This document shows positions 1-10,901 of a stretch of DNA of 64,000 nt, piece after piece. The notes under the pieces are model-generated. The model searched no databases, was not told where the DNA came from, and worked only from the letters and a program-made list of their open reading frames with translations. How positions within the stretch are numbered: the stretch's first letter is position 1; each line of letters opens with the position of its first letter. Position numbers and translations under genes: made by a program. Origin of the DNA: Taiwanofungus camphoratus. Lineage: Eukaryota > Basidiomycota > Agaricomycetes > Polyporales > Taiwanofungaceae. Where the stretch lies: the NCBI GenBank assembly GCA_003999685.1, contig CP021229.1:558001-622000 (forward strand), written 5' to 3'.

Positions 1-1644
1 TACAGAACGTCAAAGATAACTGTAGTCCGAGCATATAGTTCTGTCAGATCAGGTTCTCATCCCTCCCTAGGATTACCTCCGGCGGTAAGAACAAGGTTCA
101 TTAGTAAATTTCAGTAAAGGATCATGATGTACTAGGTTAGCGTTGGATAGAGTGCCATCCAGTCAATGGCGGTGGGATGAACGCAGATTGAGGCGAACAA
201 GGCTAAAATGCTGCAGGATAAGGTACATTTGAGGATGAGATTATCAACCATGGGCTGCCTTTCTCGGCCATAAACCGATGTGCTACCGAACCGAAATACT
301 CATCGTTAACGCCGGGATTACATGGTGACAGGTCTACTACGATATGTCGGACTCTGGCGTAATACAGAACGGCAGTGAAACCCAATGGACAAACGCTTCT
401 GTGCACGCACAGTGCGCATCGTCCAACAGAACAGCACTGGTGGCACATGGCCTCATAATGAGCTAAGTTTGTGCTCTATAGTCCGAAGCTTCCTCTCGGC
501 GGGCGAATTCTTGTCAGAATTCCCTTCAATCCCTTACGAAAGGATATAGGATATGAGCCCGTAATGAAAGGACATTTGACAATATGGTCTGGCGTTGACC
601 AGCTGCACGTTAGAGCCAACTTGAAGCGGTCACATTTCACGTTCGTCACTCACCTGTATCAAAGTGAGATAGTACTGATCTGTTATAGTAACAGAGTCAC
701 TCCTAATGTGAATCTATCAGGGTGTCCAATGCCTGAGAATAGGGGGAAAGGAACGCTCCAAGGATATCGAGACCAACGCTACACATGCAGTTAGTCGAGC
801 GGTAGTGAGCGATCACCGGACGCTGAATGAGTCAGGGTGTATGGCTGGGAACAACGAAATCAGAGGGTATCAATTTAAGTAACTCCTGCAAGTATCATGA
901 GGAGAACCGATGACGCAATTGCAAGGCCTTGCAAGTGCTTTCTGGTCACAAGAGGAAGACCGACGGCACAAAGTGCTGCCTGAGAGCTCTTCGAGGGTGT
1001 GTTACCAAGAGGCACAACTATCATCCACAACTCTCAACTTCAATGAAACACTTGATCGAATATTACTGGCATTTGTAATTCGCATGCAAAAGGTAGAATC
1101 GCACGGGAGTCCCCTCGGAAGTAACATCGCGTATTTCAGGGTGCGGTCGTATTGTGAAACCAGTGAGCTGAACATGTCCAGTGGTCCGGCCTCTGGCTGA
1201 ACTATGAATGAAAATATGCATCTCTTCTTTGGATGCTGGTGAGAATTTACAGAAGTGTTGTATGCGCAATCATGAGCTCATTCAGACGATAGCATGCATA
1301 AGAGCAGAATCACCGCAGCGATGAATAAACACAGATTCTTGGATATCCAACATAGCTTTGCGATGAATGTCGTACAACGTTTTCGTGAGCCAGAACCAGT
1401 GGCAAAAGCAACGCAGACACAGCAATGTGTTGGGGCGATGCGGGTCGAGCAGTGCAGCGAACGCAGGAGGATGGGAAGACTTTGCCACAGATTGTGACCG
1501 ATTGTCACAAGCGGTTAGATTATCGAATCAGGTTGATCTTGTAGCTGATGAGCTCTGATCGGCAATTGCCGTCCCACCTCTTAAGAGTCCTTGCTCTCCA
1601 AATAATCCCCAACCCTCCTCTTTTCATTCTACATCCTGGTCGCC
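1..1644. other. Region without a supported gene, upstream of cyclophilin
   Basis: Only short overlapping open frames occur on both strands here, and none shows a recognisable motif or a convincing intron pattern. The last ~80 bases before position 1645 are pyrimidine-rich, as is common in fungal 5' leaders, and are the likely promoter and 5' UTR of the cyclophilin gene. No clear TATA box is seen. Confidence 0.5.
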
Positions 1645-2378
1645 ATGTCGAACGTTTTCGTAAGTGTCGTGTTTATTTTTCAGCGAACATTTACCGCCCC
1701 GTGTAATTGTGACCACTAATTCCTGTAATCACGTTCAATCAGTTTGACATTACCGTCGACGGCAAGCCTGTCGGCCGCGTCGTCTTCAAGCTCTACGACG
1801 ATGTCGTCCCAAAGACGGCCAAGAACTTCCGTGAACTCGCTACTGGTCAGCACGGATTTGGCTACAAGGATTCCGCCTTCCATCGCATTATTCCCAACTT
1901 CATGCTCCAGGGCGGTGACTTCACCCGCGTAAGTGGATCGAGATCTTATCAACGGACCTAAACCCGACCCCCTTCGCAGGGAAACGGTACTGGTGGAAAG
2001 TCGATTTACGGCGAGAAGTTCGAAGGTAAGTGCGTTTGATACTATTGAGACGGCACTCGTTGATACCTGTATTTAGATGAGAACTTCCAGTTGAAGCACA
2101 CCAAGCCTGGCATGCTCTCAATGGCTAACGCTGGAAAGAACACCAATGGCTCGCAATTCTTCATTACGACGGTTGTGACGTCGTGGCTCGACGGTGCTCA
2201 CGTCGTCTTCGGTGCGGCATCTATAAGCTGTGATCAGCTTCTTTCTGTACTGAAGGCGCTTCTTGATTTAGGTGAGGTCGTCGAAGGCTACGACATCGTG
2301 AAGAAGGTCGAGTCCCTCGGCTCGGCGTCGGGTACGCCGAAGGCCAAGATCGTCATCGCGAATAGTGGCATTGTCTAA
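1645..2378 (+). CDS. Cyclophilin-type peptidyl-prolyl cis-trans isomerase
   Basis: This encodes a small cytosolic cyclophilin, which catalyses cis-trans isomerisation of X-Pro bonds and is the usual cyclosporin-binding protein. Exons are read as 1645-1659, 1743-1928, 1980-2025, 2077-2211 and 2272-2378. They sum to 489 nt, or 162 residues plus stop, the usual size of a single-domain cyclophilin A. The protein starts [20 protein letters not shown]. It keeps the active-site pattern FHRIIP (Arg, Phe), LQGGDFT (Gln), [13 protein letters not shown] and [10 protein letters not shown] (Trp, His). The last motif has Ala where most cyclophilins have Lys after WLDG. The first exon is only 15 nt. No targeting signal is visible, so a cytosolic or nuclear location is inferred. 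Family assignment is very secure. Paralogue identity within the cyclophilins is not resolved. Confidence 0.96.
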
Positions 2379-3246
2379 AACGTCCTTACGAGTCTTATGA
2401 GGCATGCCGGTCCAGGCTAGCCCTTTATTGGAGGCGAAGATTGAGGAAGAAGATAAACTATTGTGTATTTTCATTGAAAACGATCATTTGTACGAGCCTG
2501 TTCTTGAGACAATAGATCCTCTGAGTGTAGGGGAGGTCGACGACGTCGTAGCCCAGCTGTGTGACAGTCGTCTTGCCATTACTTCGACCAATGTCCTCCC
2601 GTCAGCGAATGCTTGTGCTACATGCGTAGGTGTTTGGCGTAGATATGAATCGTCGGAAGAGATAATTGTTATGTGAGATTCGCCTTCCAGAGTGGAATTT
2701 AAAGTGATATGCTATGCATTCACCAGCTTTGCACAATTTTCAGTAAATCGTGAATACAACCGCATTATTTTATGACCTCGGAATTTCAACAATGCATAGA
2801 CAAATGTCTTAGCTACAGGACTGTCTACTGGCATTTGTACAAAATGACAAAGAAAATGCACCGGAGCAGTACCGAGACAACAGTGCATTGTGGAAGTGTA
2901 CTATGGATTCATTAGCTTTGCAAAACAAACAGGCTTTGCAAAATAGTCTCCTGAGCACTACAAACCTCACCAGACCTAAAGAAACTTGTTGGACATGTGC
3001 ATCTAGCAATACTCTATTGTACTATCAACTTGAAATATGAAATCATTCACTGTAACCATCTTGTGAGGTGCACCATTGTCAGTCCAAGATAAGGCCATGT
3101 ATGAACCATGGTGAGCAGATCTAGTCTGACCCTGCGTGTAGTTTTTTCTAGAAATTTCAGTACACCAGGGCTTTGTTCCTTTCATTCAGATTCTCCATTT
3201 AGTGAAACAATAACTGGCTCTTTTTTGTGTAGAAAGCAGAACATTG

Positions 3247-3345
3247 TGATCATTGGTGAATTGAATCTTACTAAGTAATAACTGGTTATTAGCACTAATT
3301 AGTATCAATGGTACTGAATAAATGCCAATTCTCAGGAAGGCCAGA
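3247..3345. repeat. Degenerate dispersed repeat, copy A
   Basis: This stretch contains in order GTGAATTGAATCTTACTAAG, TTATTAGCACTAATTAGTAT, CAATGGTACTGAAT and GAAGGCCAG. The same blocks recur in the same order at about 3608-3702 with scattered substitutions, roughly 360 bp downstream in direct orientation. No coding potential is seen. The unit has palindromic AT-rich cores and could be a decayed MITE or satellite-like fragment. Confidence 0.55.
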
Positions 3346-3607
3346 TTGTCATGAGCAATGACATGGCAGACATGGGGCAATTGATGAGGGTCTGATAGTC
3401 TTAATGTACTTATTTAAATATGGTTAATATGTAGATTAATTTGGAAGGCTCACAATCCATTTGAAAGTTGGCTTCTAGGCCAATAAGATTGGAATATGTA
3501 AGGCCAATTCAGTAACCCTCACAAATTCTTTGACATACTGACCATATTTCAATCAATATTTTATAGCCCTTTTACCCTCACTGATTGGGTCATGTCTGCT
3601 GTGTGAA

Positions 3608-3702
3608 TGATCACTGGGTGAATTGAATCTTGTCAAGTACTAATAATCAATTATTAGTACTAATCAGTACTAATGGTACTAAATATGTTCTGAGGGGGCC
3701 AG
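3608..3702. repeat. Degenerate dispersed repeat, copy B
   Basis: This is the second copy of the unit at 3247-3345. It contains GTGAATTGAATCTTGTCAAG, then TTATTAGTACTAATCAGTAC, CTAATGGTACTAAAT and GGGGCCAG. A further related palindromic block, AATTAGTGCTAATTAGT, lies at about 3836-3852. The two units are clearly related by eye, but I could not compute identity. Confidence 0.55.
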
Positions 3703-3954
3703 GTAATTAGTACTAATGATTGTACCATCAGCAAAACTCAAATTTAACTTAGATTGTCTTAATTAAGTAAAATTTTTTGATCTTATTTCTTAGATGTCTT
3801 ATTTAATACAGATAAGATAAATTTGATGACCAATTAATTAGTGCTAATTAGTAAGAGTGATTTTTCCTGATGAAGATTGAAACTAGTTGAAATCCTGTTG
3901 TATGTATGGATTTGGCTAAACTCCACCATAAGCTTGAAGGAGAATAATTGAATT

Positions 3955-3981
3955 CATCATCATCATCATCATCATCATCAT
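3955..3981. repeat. (CAT)n microsatellite
   Basis: About nine uninterrupted CAT units lie in the spacer. They are not part of any supported gene. The short minus-strand frame across them reads as a poly-Asp run, with nothing else to support it. Confidence 0.9.
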
Positions 3982-4352
3982 ATCCCGGGTCACAAAATGT
4001 TTTACAATGAGCATGGTACGGTTCTACGGCCTTTAGCATCGGTTCCACAATGCCTTCCCAGTTTGGATTAAAATTTTCTCGATACGGTATTTCTCAAGGA
4101 AGAGTAAGTTGTATCGAGTAACCTGCATACAATACTTAGATACAGGGACATATGTAGACCTAGTCTGCTGTCATTTACCTCCTTGACGCAGCGCCTGAGC
4201 ACGAACAGGGTTCCTAAGAAAGGTTGATGAAGGCTTACTCTTGTGCTCGATCCCGATACCACTCATATTAGCCTGAGTTTGTCCACGATTCCGTTATCTT
4301 CCCATGAAACGAGTTCTCACGCCATGATCTTAGGCCTGCTTTCTGAACAAGG

Positions 4353-6868
4353 ATGGCGAGTAATGCAAGCCGTGGTAATGCGTTACAGGAATGCGAAGAT
4401 GAGCCCCTTTTGGACCATAGGCTCAGCTATGATGATAATGAGATGGGAGTCACTGAGAGGGAAAGCGGGCCCACAGAGGAACATCTTGCGTTCGATGAGC
4501 GAACTCGTGAGCATTCCTGAATGCTGCTGCCGCTTGTCATTTCAACAAGTGTATCATGATAGTGAACGGAGAATCATTTGATGACGTTCCGCCCGAGAAG
4601 CGGCAGCTTGGTGAGCAGACGAGTGTTGTGAGCAACATCTGAATCGGCCATCGCTGATACGAATATATAGGCCTTGTAAGTACTGCGTTCCTCATATTCA
4701 ATCGCGTCATTGGCACAAGGTAAATTCCCTCTCTCCTTCGCATGGTGAACACTGGGGCTGTGCTCCTTGCACCTCTAATCGTGCTGATATGCCAATGATC
4801 TCTCTTCACAGTATATTCGCCACTCCTAGTGTTATATTGCGCTCTTCAGGAAGCATCGGACTATTGTTTATCATGTGGCTTATTGGTGCAACAGTCGCAA
4901 TATGTGGAACTGCGGTTTATATAGAGCTTGGAACAGTATGTCAAGTTCCAAACCCTCCACAGATCGATGTATCGGAGGTGAATCTGATGCATATAGGGTC
5001 TTCCGCGAAATGGAGGAGAAAAGAACTATTTGGAGTTTATTTATCGCAAGCCGAGGTTCCTTGTCACCTGTGCCTACGCCGCATATGCCATTTTTATAGT
5101 ACGTCATGGGCTCGAGTGCTGTCTTTCTGTCTAAACGAAATGCTTCTTATGCAAAGTTCAAAATTATAGGGTTGGGAAGCAGCATCATGTAGTGTCTTCG
5201 GAGAATGTGAGTCTCAACCTGAATCCTTCCATTATGACTGCAAAGTTAACCTGCCACAGACACTCTACACGCCATCAACCCCTCGCACGAACCATCCCCG
5301 ACAATGACTCGTTTCGCGGGCGTCCTCTGCATTACCGTTGCGCTCATTCTCCACGGTACTCGCCCCAGGTGGGGCATCAGCCTGCAAAATATCCTCGGTG
5401 TACTCAAGATCCTCGCGCTCCTCTGTATCGCGTTCAGCGGACTAGCGGCCCTGGCTGGCCTGCCAGGCTTCTCAGTGGAGGACGTAAGCAGTTTCGGAAT
5501 GATCGCATCTCAGTCCTGCGGGATACACTGAGGACTGTGATATAGCCGCGGAACTTTGAGTGGGATCGGATGTGGGAGGGCACTGGAAAAGGAGGACTCA
5601 GCGCCTTCGTCACCGGACTCTTCACTGTCGTCTGGTGCGTGTCTACTTTGACATATTATAGCGCCTTCGAGTACTCACTCCCTCTCACCTTGTAGGTCCT
5701 TCATTGGCTACTCCAACGCAAACTATGCGCTCTCCGAAGTGCGCGATCCCGTTCGCACGATCAAGCGTGCGGCACCGCTTGCCATGTGCCTGATCACCCT
5801 GGCATACCTGCTTGTGAACGTCGCGTACTTCGCGGTGGTGCCAAAAGAGGAAGTCTTGAGCAGCGGCCGCATCGTTGCGGCGCTGTTCTTTGGTAAGCTT
5901 TGGGGCGTCGGGGCGGAAAGGGTCAGTGCCTTTTCTCGTGGTGGTTATAGGAATACTGAATTCTAGTGCCCATGCAGTTTCTTAGCGCAGTGGTGGCGAC
6001 ATCCACGTTCGCAAACGTGCTTGCTGTGCTCTTCACTCAAGGACGTGGTAAGTATCACTCGCAGGAAGTTATCTATCCAACCCATGCATACCTATTTCTT
6101 TTGTGACGACAGTCATACAAGAGCTGGGTCGAGAAGGCATCCTTCCCTTCTCTGCCCTCTTTGCAAGCAACAAACCGTTCGACGCGCCTCTCTCGGGACT
6201 CTCCGCCCAATGGCTTGTGACATGCACCCTCGTGCTCGCTGTCCCGGCCGGGGACGCCTATCTCTTCATGCTGAACAGTCGGTCATCCGTTCCAGATCTT
6301 CTGAGGATCCTTACTAACTCGCTGCTCTTGCCCCGCTTGCAGTGATCACCTACCCGCTCTCTCTCATCAACGCCTTCGTCTCTGCAGGGCTTCTCTTCTT
6401 GCATGCACCGTTCAGCCGGACTAGCCGCCTGCGCGAGCAGTACGATTGGCACCCTCCGTTCCGCGCGTGGACCCTCGTCGTGGCGTTCTTCCTCCTCTCA
6501 AACGTGTTCCTTGTCTTCGCACCGCTCGTGCCTCCTGCTCCGGGATTCAAGGTGTATGAGCATTTGCCGTATTGGGTACGTGCCCAACCTCCATGTTACC
6601 GTTCCCTTACGGTGCACTTTTTGCCGTGCAAGCTGACGTTTTCACTCTTGTGTTGTTATCCCTATGGATTACTTGAATGTAGTCACACGTTGTGGCAGCA
6701 TCGTCGATCTCACTCGTTGGCGTCATTTACTGGTATGTGTGCTGGGTATGGCTTCCGCGGCGGGGCGGGTATGTGCTTGTGAGGGAGTGGGTACGCCAGG
6801 AGGACGGCGTGGCGCGGCGGGTAGTGAGGCGAGTGAAAGCATCGGCCACGCAGGATCTAGAAGATTGA
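4353..6868 (+). CDS. MUP1-like high-affinity methionine/amino-acid permease (APC superfamily)
   Basis: This encodes an APC-superfamily plasma-membrane transporter of the fungal MUP1/LAT-like group, which imports methionine or related amino acids by proton symport. Thirteen exons are read: 4353-4506, 4572-4610, 4671-4719, 4812-4935, 4997-5098, 5170-5206, 5260-5483, 5546-5634, 5696-5921, 5978-6047, 6113-6277, 6343-6575 and 6683-6868. They sum to 1698 nt, or 565 residues. After an acidic hydrophilic N-terminus comes the TM1 signature FNRVIGTSIFATPSVIL. GLPRNGGEKNYLEFIY and SFIGYSNANYALSEVRDP follow, both typical of this group, with about twelve hydrophobic segments in all. The C-terminal tail is basic and cytosolic. 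The usual TM1 motif is GTGIF. Here the second Gly is Ser, and its codon is assembled across a splice junction. The family is secure; methionine as substrate is inferred from the family. Confidence 0.9.
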
Positions 6869-7220
6869 TTTCATTGTGTGATATATTTCGATTCGAATTA
6901 CAGTTACTCGGTGGTATTCGTACTAGACCAAAATGTGCCAATAATCACGAGTATGCTTGACACGTACCGCCTCGTTTTCGAATTCAGAAGGATCTCGCCC
7001 TGATCCCTCCTCGTCGAAATGGCAACTTCCTTTACCGATCCGGAGGAATCTGAAAGCAATGAGTTTTGACTGCAAAAGTTCAGTGGTGTGGCATCCACTT
7101 ACGGTTGAAGAGGGCTTCAATGACGTAGCACGTGTTATCCCCACATCTTACACCCATGATGTAAGTTTCGCCACTCGCCGCTCATCTACTCCATAGTCAG
7201 CCACATCACGAGAAAGGTCT

Positions 7221-7226
7221 TATATA
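7221..7226 (+). promoter_or_regulatory. Possible TATA box
   Basis: The sequence TATATA lies 96 bases before the ATG at 7322. The position is plausible for the core promoter of the gene that follows. There is no transcript evidence. Confidence 0.35.
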
Positions 7227-7321
7227 CTGTGTCATGGCTCAGCCATTTTTTTCACCAACCATTTCTCGCACATAGACTTCACACTTGACATTCCCATTCC
7301 ACGAAGTACTCGGAAGTTATC

Positions 7322-7995
7322 ATGAGCGCAGATTCCATTACCTCCCAGCGACACAACGACTATGTTGGCAGCAACGCGAGTGCGGGCAGAATCCCCGGCG
7401 CGAACGACGCTGCCACTGGCAATGACTACGTAGCAGTCTTCCCGAAGGGTGGGCAACCAAGCTTGACCTATAGCGGACCACAACACATGGGCTTACACCT
7501 TGTACAGAGGACGGCGCAAGGAGAGCACAAGAACAGCTGCCGCCGCCGACAGGCCGGGACAGGCCGCCCGCCGCAGACGTGCCTCCAGTAGGAGGGAACA
7601 TCCGGCAGGTCATCCCAGGAGGTGAGCATACACCTTTCACTACCGCGCCGTCCTCTGCTCATGGCGCTTCTGAAGACCAACAAACAGCCGCAAACACCGA
7701 GCGGTACACCACGCAAGTCTCGCGCACGATCGGCGAGCCCATGCCCCAAGCACCCGCGCCCGACTCGCGCACGGTCATCGACCGGTCGCCGTTCGCGACA
7801 CCCGCGTCCGCGGGCGACACGCTCACGGGCGCGACGTCGCAGGACGTGTACGGCGGGCTTGGACACCCCGGATCGGGGATGACTAGTGCGGAGGTACATC
7901 ATGATGGGCGCGGGCACCGGAAGCGCCAGGGGCAGGGTGTGAGCACGTACGGATCCGGAGAGATTCCGAGGGACATTGGTACAGAGGCCAAGTAA
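7322..7995 (+). CDS. Hypothetical low-complexity protein
   Basis: I do not recognise this gene. The first exon (7322-7429) starts MSADSITSQRHNDYVGSNAS and contains PGANDAATGNDY. A 44-bp intron (7430-7473, ending TTGACCTATAG) moves the reading into the frame that stays open to the stop at 7995. That frame has QLPPPTGRDRPPAADVPPVG, GNIRQVIPGG, a Ser/Thr/Pro/Gly-rich middle and a C-terminus of GSGEIPRDIGTEAK. A second optional intron (7622-7687, 66 nt, GTGAGC..ACAG) is in frame with no stop, so splicing it would only remove 22 residues. No signal peptide, membrane segment or known domain is visible, and the protein looks disordered. The gene lies 453 bp downstream of the permease on the same strand. 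Its existence is likely and its function is unknown. Confidence 0.55.
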
Positions 7996-10901
7996 CGTGG
8001 AGAGTCGTATAAGAGCGGGATAATCGTGGGTAGGGGAGAATGCGGTGAATCGTGTACTGGCAGTGAAGGATGTCACAGACCATTTGTATTTTTAGGGCAA
8101 GAGGTATTGAGCGGTAGAACCTCATTTGACGAAGCATGTAGGGGATACAATCCGAGAACAGTAGTGCCATGGTCCATGAAGCTTGCGCCCTGCAGTTTGT
8201 GGTCTTGTTTTGAAAGTCGAGGAGTGGAAGGCTAAGCAGGAAGGAAAAGAGAGCGCTTACGTTCTATTCTATTCCCACACGTGACCGAAACGCGGTTCAC
8301 GAGGCCAATCGTCTCGAGTCTCAGCTGACCGGGATCCGTTCTCAGGCCCATGGGCGCCGGCGAGTGACTGGATGGTCAGGTGCATCTTCGCCAGCAAAGC
8401 ATCAACTTCGTGACTTCGCTCTGAACTTTTCCTAGTATTAGACCACCATCAGCATTGCCCTGCAGATTTGCAATCCTCTTTCCCCATTTCAAGGTACTAA
8501 TCGGTGCTACTGATGAAGCAGAGAGTAAGTACTTGCCACCCGCGAGCAGCATGATACCTATATGTTGTCCAAGCCGTTCTTTCCCTAGCAATATTTCGAG
8601 CTTTTTTTGATACTCTTCACGTTCTGTCCATGACGCTCAAGTTGCACTGTGGAAATGCTTTCCTCAATGGATGGTCATGGAAATTGTTTAGACGGCGACT
8701 CTCGGTCCCTCGCTTCGCAAAGAGTTTGAAAAATATTTGCCAGCTGGCATGGTATGCAATTGCATCTCTTCCGACAGCCGATCGTTCTGTGGTCGTGCTT
8801 GTCAACCGATAGGTGCTAGAACGGCGGTCTGTCCATACAGATCCAGGGGACCATCACCGGGCGTGCGTTGTCCCTTCTACGGGCGTGGCGTGCGCTCTGG
8901 AGCAGTGTTTCCGACATTCCTCCAGGACATCACATAGTGCAATTGCGGGGAGGTGGGACGGAGGATCTAAGTATGCAGTTGGAAGCTTCAAGTTGCGATG
9001 CGAGATAGCTCAGGTTAACCACTTGGGTCCTTTTGTAAAGGAGAAGGTCGAGTTTTCTCCACAGCGGGGTTGCACATGTTGATGTTTGTTGAAATTTGCT
9101 ACCAGGATCAGTACTCAACGATGCAATTTCCACCTTATATCTGACGTTTCTAGTCCTTGAAGTGTTTCATTGCTACGATCTTACAACCAGACAGATCACC
9201 TCCCGACCCGCAGCGCCCGCCATCTGTTGAACCCTGCTCAATGGTGCCATATCCATCAGTGCAGCTTTTTGACAGTCCAAATAGCTATATGCCACTTACT
9301 AGGCCGAAGTGGTCGCCTTAAATTTGCATCCATTTGACCTGGCCGACCTGCCACAGGCATCCCCGTGGTCGGGCTTGTCGAAAGAAATGCTAGAGCGAAT
9401 GGCCAAGCAGCCGTGGGGACAAAGGGGGGTGCTCGAGATCGTGGCGAGTGCCCTGGACGAACGTTCCTAACATTTCCTTCACCGCGATGAGCTGTGTGCA
9501 TACTATCTTGCGGCCATTGGTAATCATTGTCTCTGACCAAGAGTTGGCTTGTACATGTGCGCCAGACAATCCCATCCTTCGTTTCATGCCTAGAAGGTAT
9601 TTCAGCAGTTCCAGACCCCGAATGGTGCTCCTACCTTATCCAACCCCATCACGGCGGTAAAGTCTCACGCCTCTACTGAACGGCCTAGCAGCCCGGGGCC
9701 TGACCTGGGAGCACGATAACAATAAGTAAAAAGCGTTCATTCGAACCTCTGATACAAGAACATAGTGCAAGGTCAATATGCCCCTTTGCGAGTAAGCGAT
9801 TGACGCTGGGGATTTATATGATGTGATTATGCAGGTCTCTCAGCAGACTGTCTCGATGGACTAGCCTTATCCACACTTCGTAACGACTGAAAAATACACC
9901 AGAGATGGACGCAAGCAATAGCCCAGGATCACGAAGAGTTTTGTCAAGGTAGCGCAAAGGGTTTGGGGAGTCGTGCACGGTGCCGGGCTTTCGGGGAAGA
10001 TGGAGACAGGCCAAGATGGGAGAAGAGAGCGAATGCGTGTGCCCCTGGGCGTTGATGGCGGCACGAAAACGCTCCAGAAGCTCAGGATATTAGAGCAGAA
10101 TGCTGAGGCACTTGGATCAATACGCTAGAGGTCAACGGAAGTGGAGTTGAAGTTCTTTCACCGATGCTGAATAGTTCTTTTGAAGTAATTTGCCTAGACC
10201 ATTTTCTGCAGGTGAAGGTTGTCGTAAGGTCAATCGGTGATTTTGGAAGATATCATCAGGAAAAATCAGGGTAGCTCCTGATGCTACGGCAACTACAACC
10301 AAATCTGTAGCATGTAGTGCTATAGATTGGGGATGTAGCAAATCCAGCTACATAGTTACCTGCATCATTTTTCCTGATGATAGGTCACATGAAATCGGCG
10401 AAGTAGATTGGCAGACCATGAAAACGAGTCGCAGTTCAAGGTGTTTGCCCTATATTATCTGCGTGTTTGAAAGAACTGATGTGGAAATATTGACCTGACT
10501 CGTGCCGCTAGTGAGCGAAAACGAGCACAGACACGGACAGTATGCTATTGAAAGATCTGAGTTCACTTGAAGCTGACTTGCTTTCGAAGATGAGCGAATT
10601 CGATGTCAATTGAGTCTCGATATTGCCTGCATATTTCGACATCGCTGGCATCTGAGGCCAACGTGAAACCGACGCCTAGAAAAATTTAGGGTAAATAGGA
10701 AGTGAGGTCTACATGATTATGATTCGGTGCTCCCCCATTCAAAGTGTTACTCCATGTGATATTTCAACATTTCTCTGTCCGAAAGTAGTGTATCTATCGC
10801 CTCGAGCCGTCAAGAAAGACGAGTCGAGTTATTCGTAGAAGAGACCATCGAAGTGATAGTGTACGTAGATTATCGAGAAACGTTACAAGCGTGAAAAAGA
10901 G
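7996..10901. other. Gene-poor region
   Basis: I see no supported coding gene here on either strand. Open frames are short and lack motifs or splice-consistent continuation. The only clear structure is the MITE-like palindromic element at 10251-10382. Confidence 0.5.
10251..10382. mobile_element. MITE-like element with 16-bp perfect terminal inverted repeats
   Basis: The left end TATCATCAGGAAAAAT (10251-10266) is the exact reverse complement of the right end ATTTTTCCTGATGATA (10367-10382), giving a 132-bp non-coding unit. If the outermost TA on each side is the target duplication, the inverted repeats are 14 bp (TCATCAGGAAAAAT) and the layout fits a Tc1/mariner-type MITE. Inside the ends the two halves share weaker inverted similarity around GTAGC. 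There is no ORF, so any transposition would need a transposase in trans. Confidence 0.6.

Larger units (their letters stand above)
2379..4352. other. AT-rich spacer with degenerate repeats
   Basis: There is no supported gene between the cyclophilin stop and the permease start. From about 2700 to 3900 the sequence is clearly more AT-rich than its surroundings and full of palindromic variants of TTAGTACTAA. Two related copies of a roughly 95-bp unit and a (CAT) microsatellite are listed separately. The open frames seen here are short and featureless. This looks like an old, decayed repeat. Confidence 0.6.

Noticed and set aside
203-1558. Several short open frames before the cyclophilin gene
   Set aside because: They overlap on both strands, have no motifs, and cannot be joined by convincing introns.
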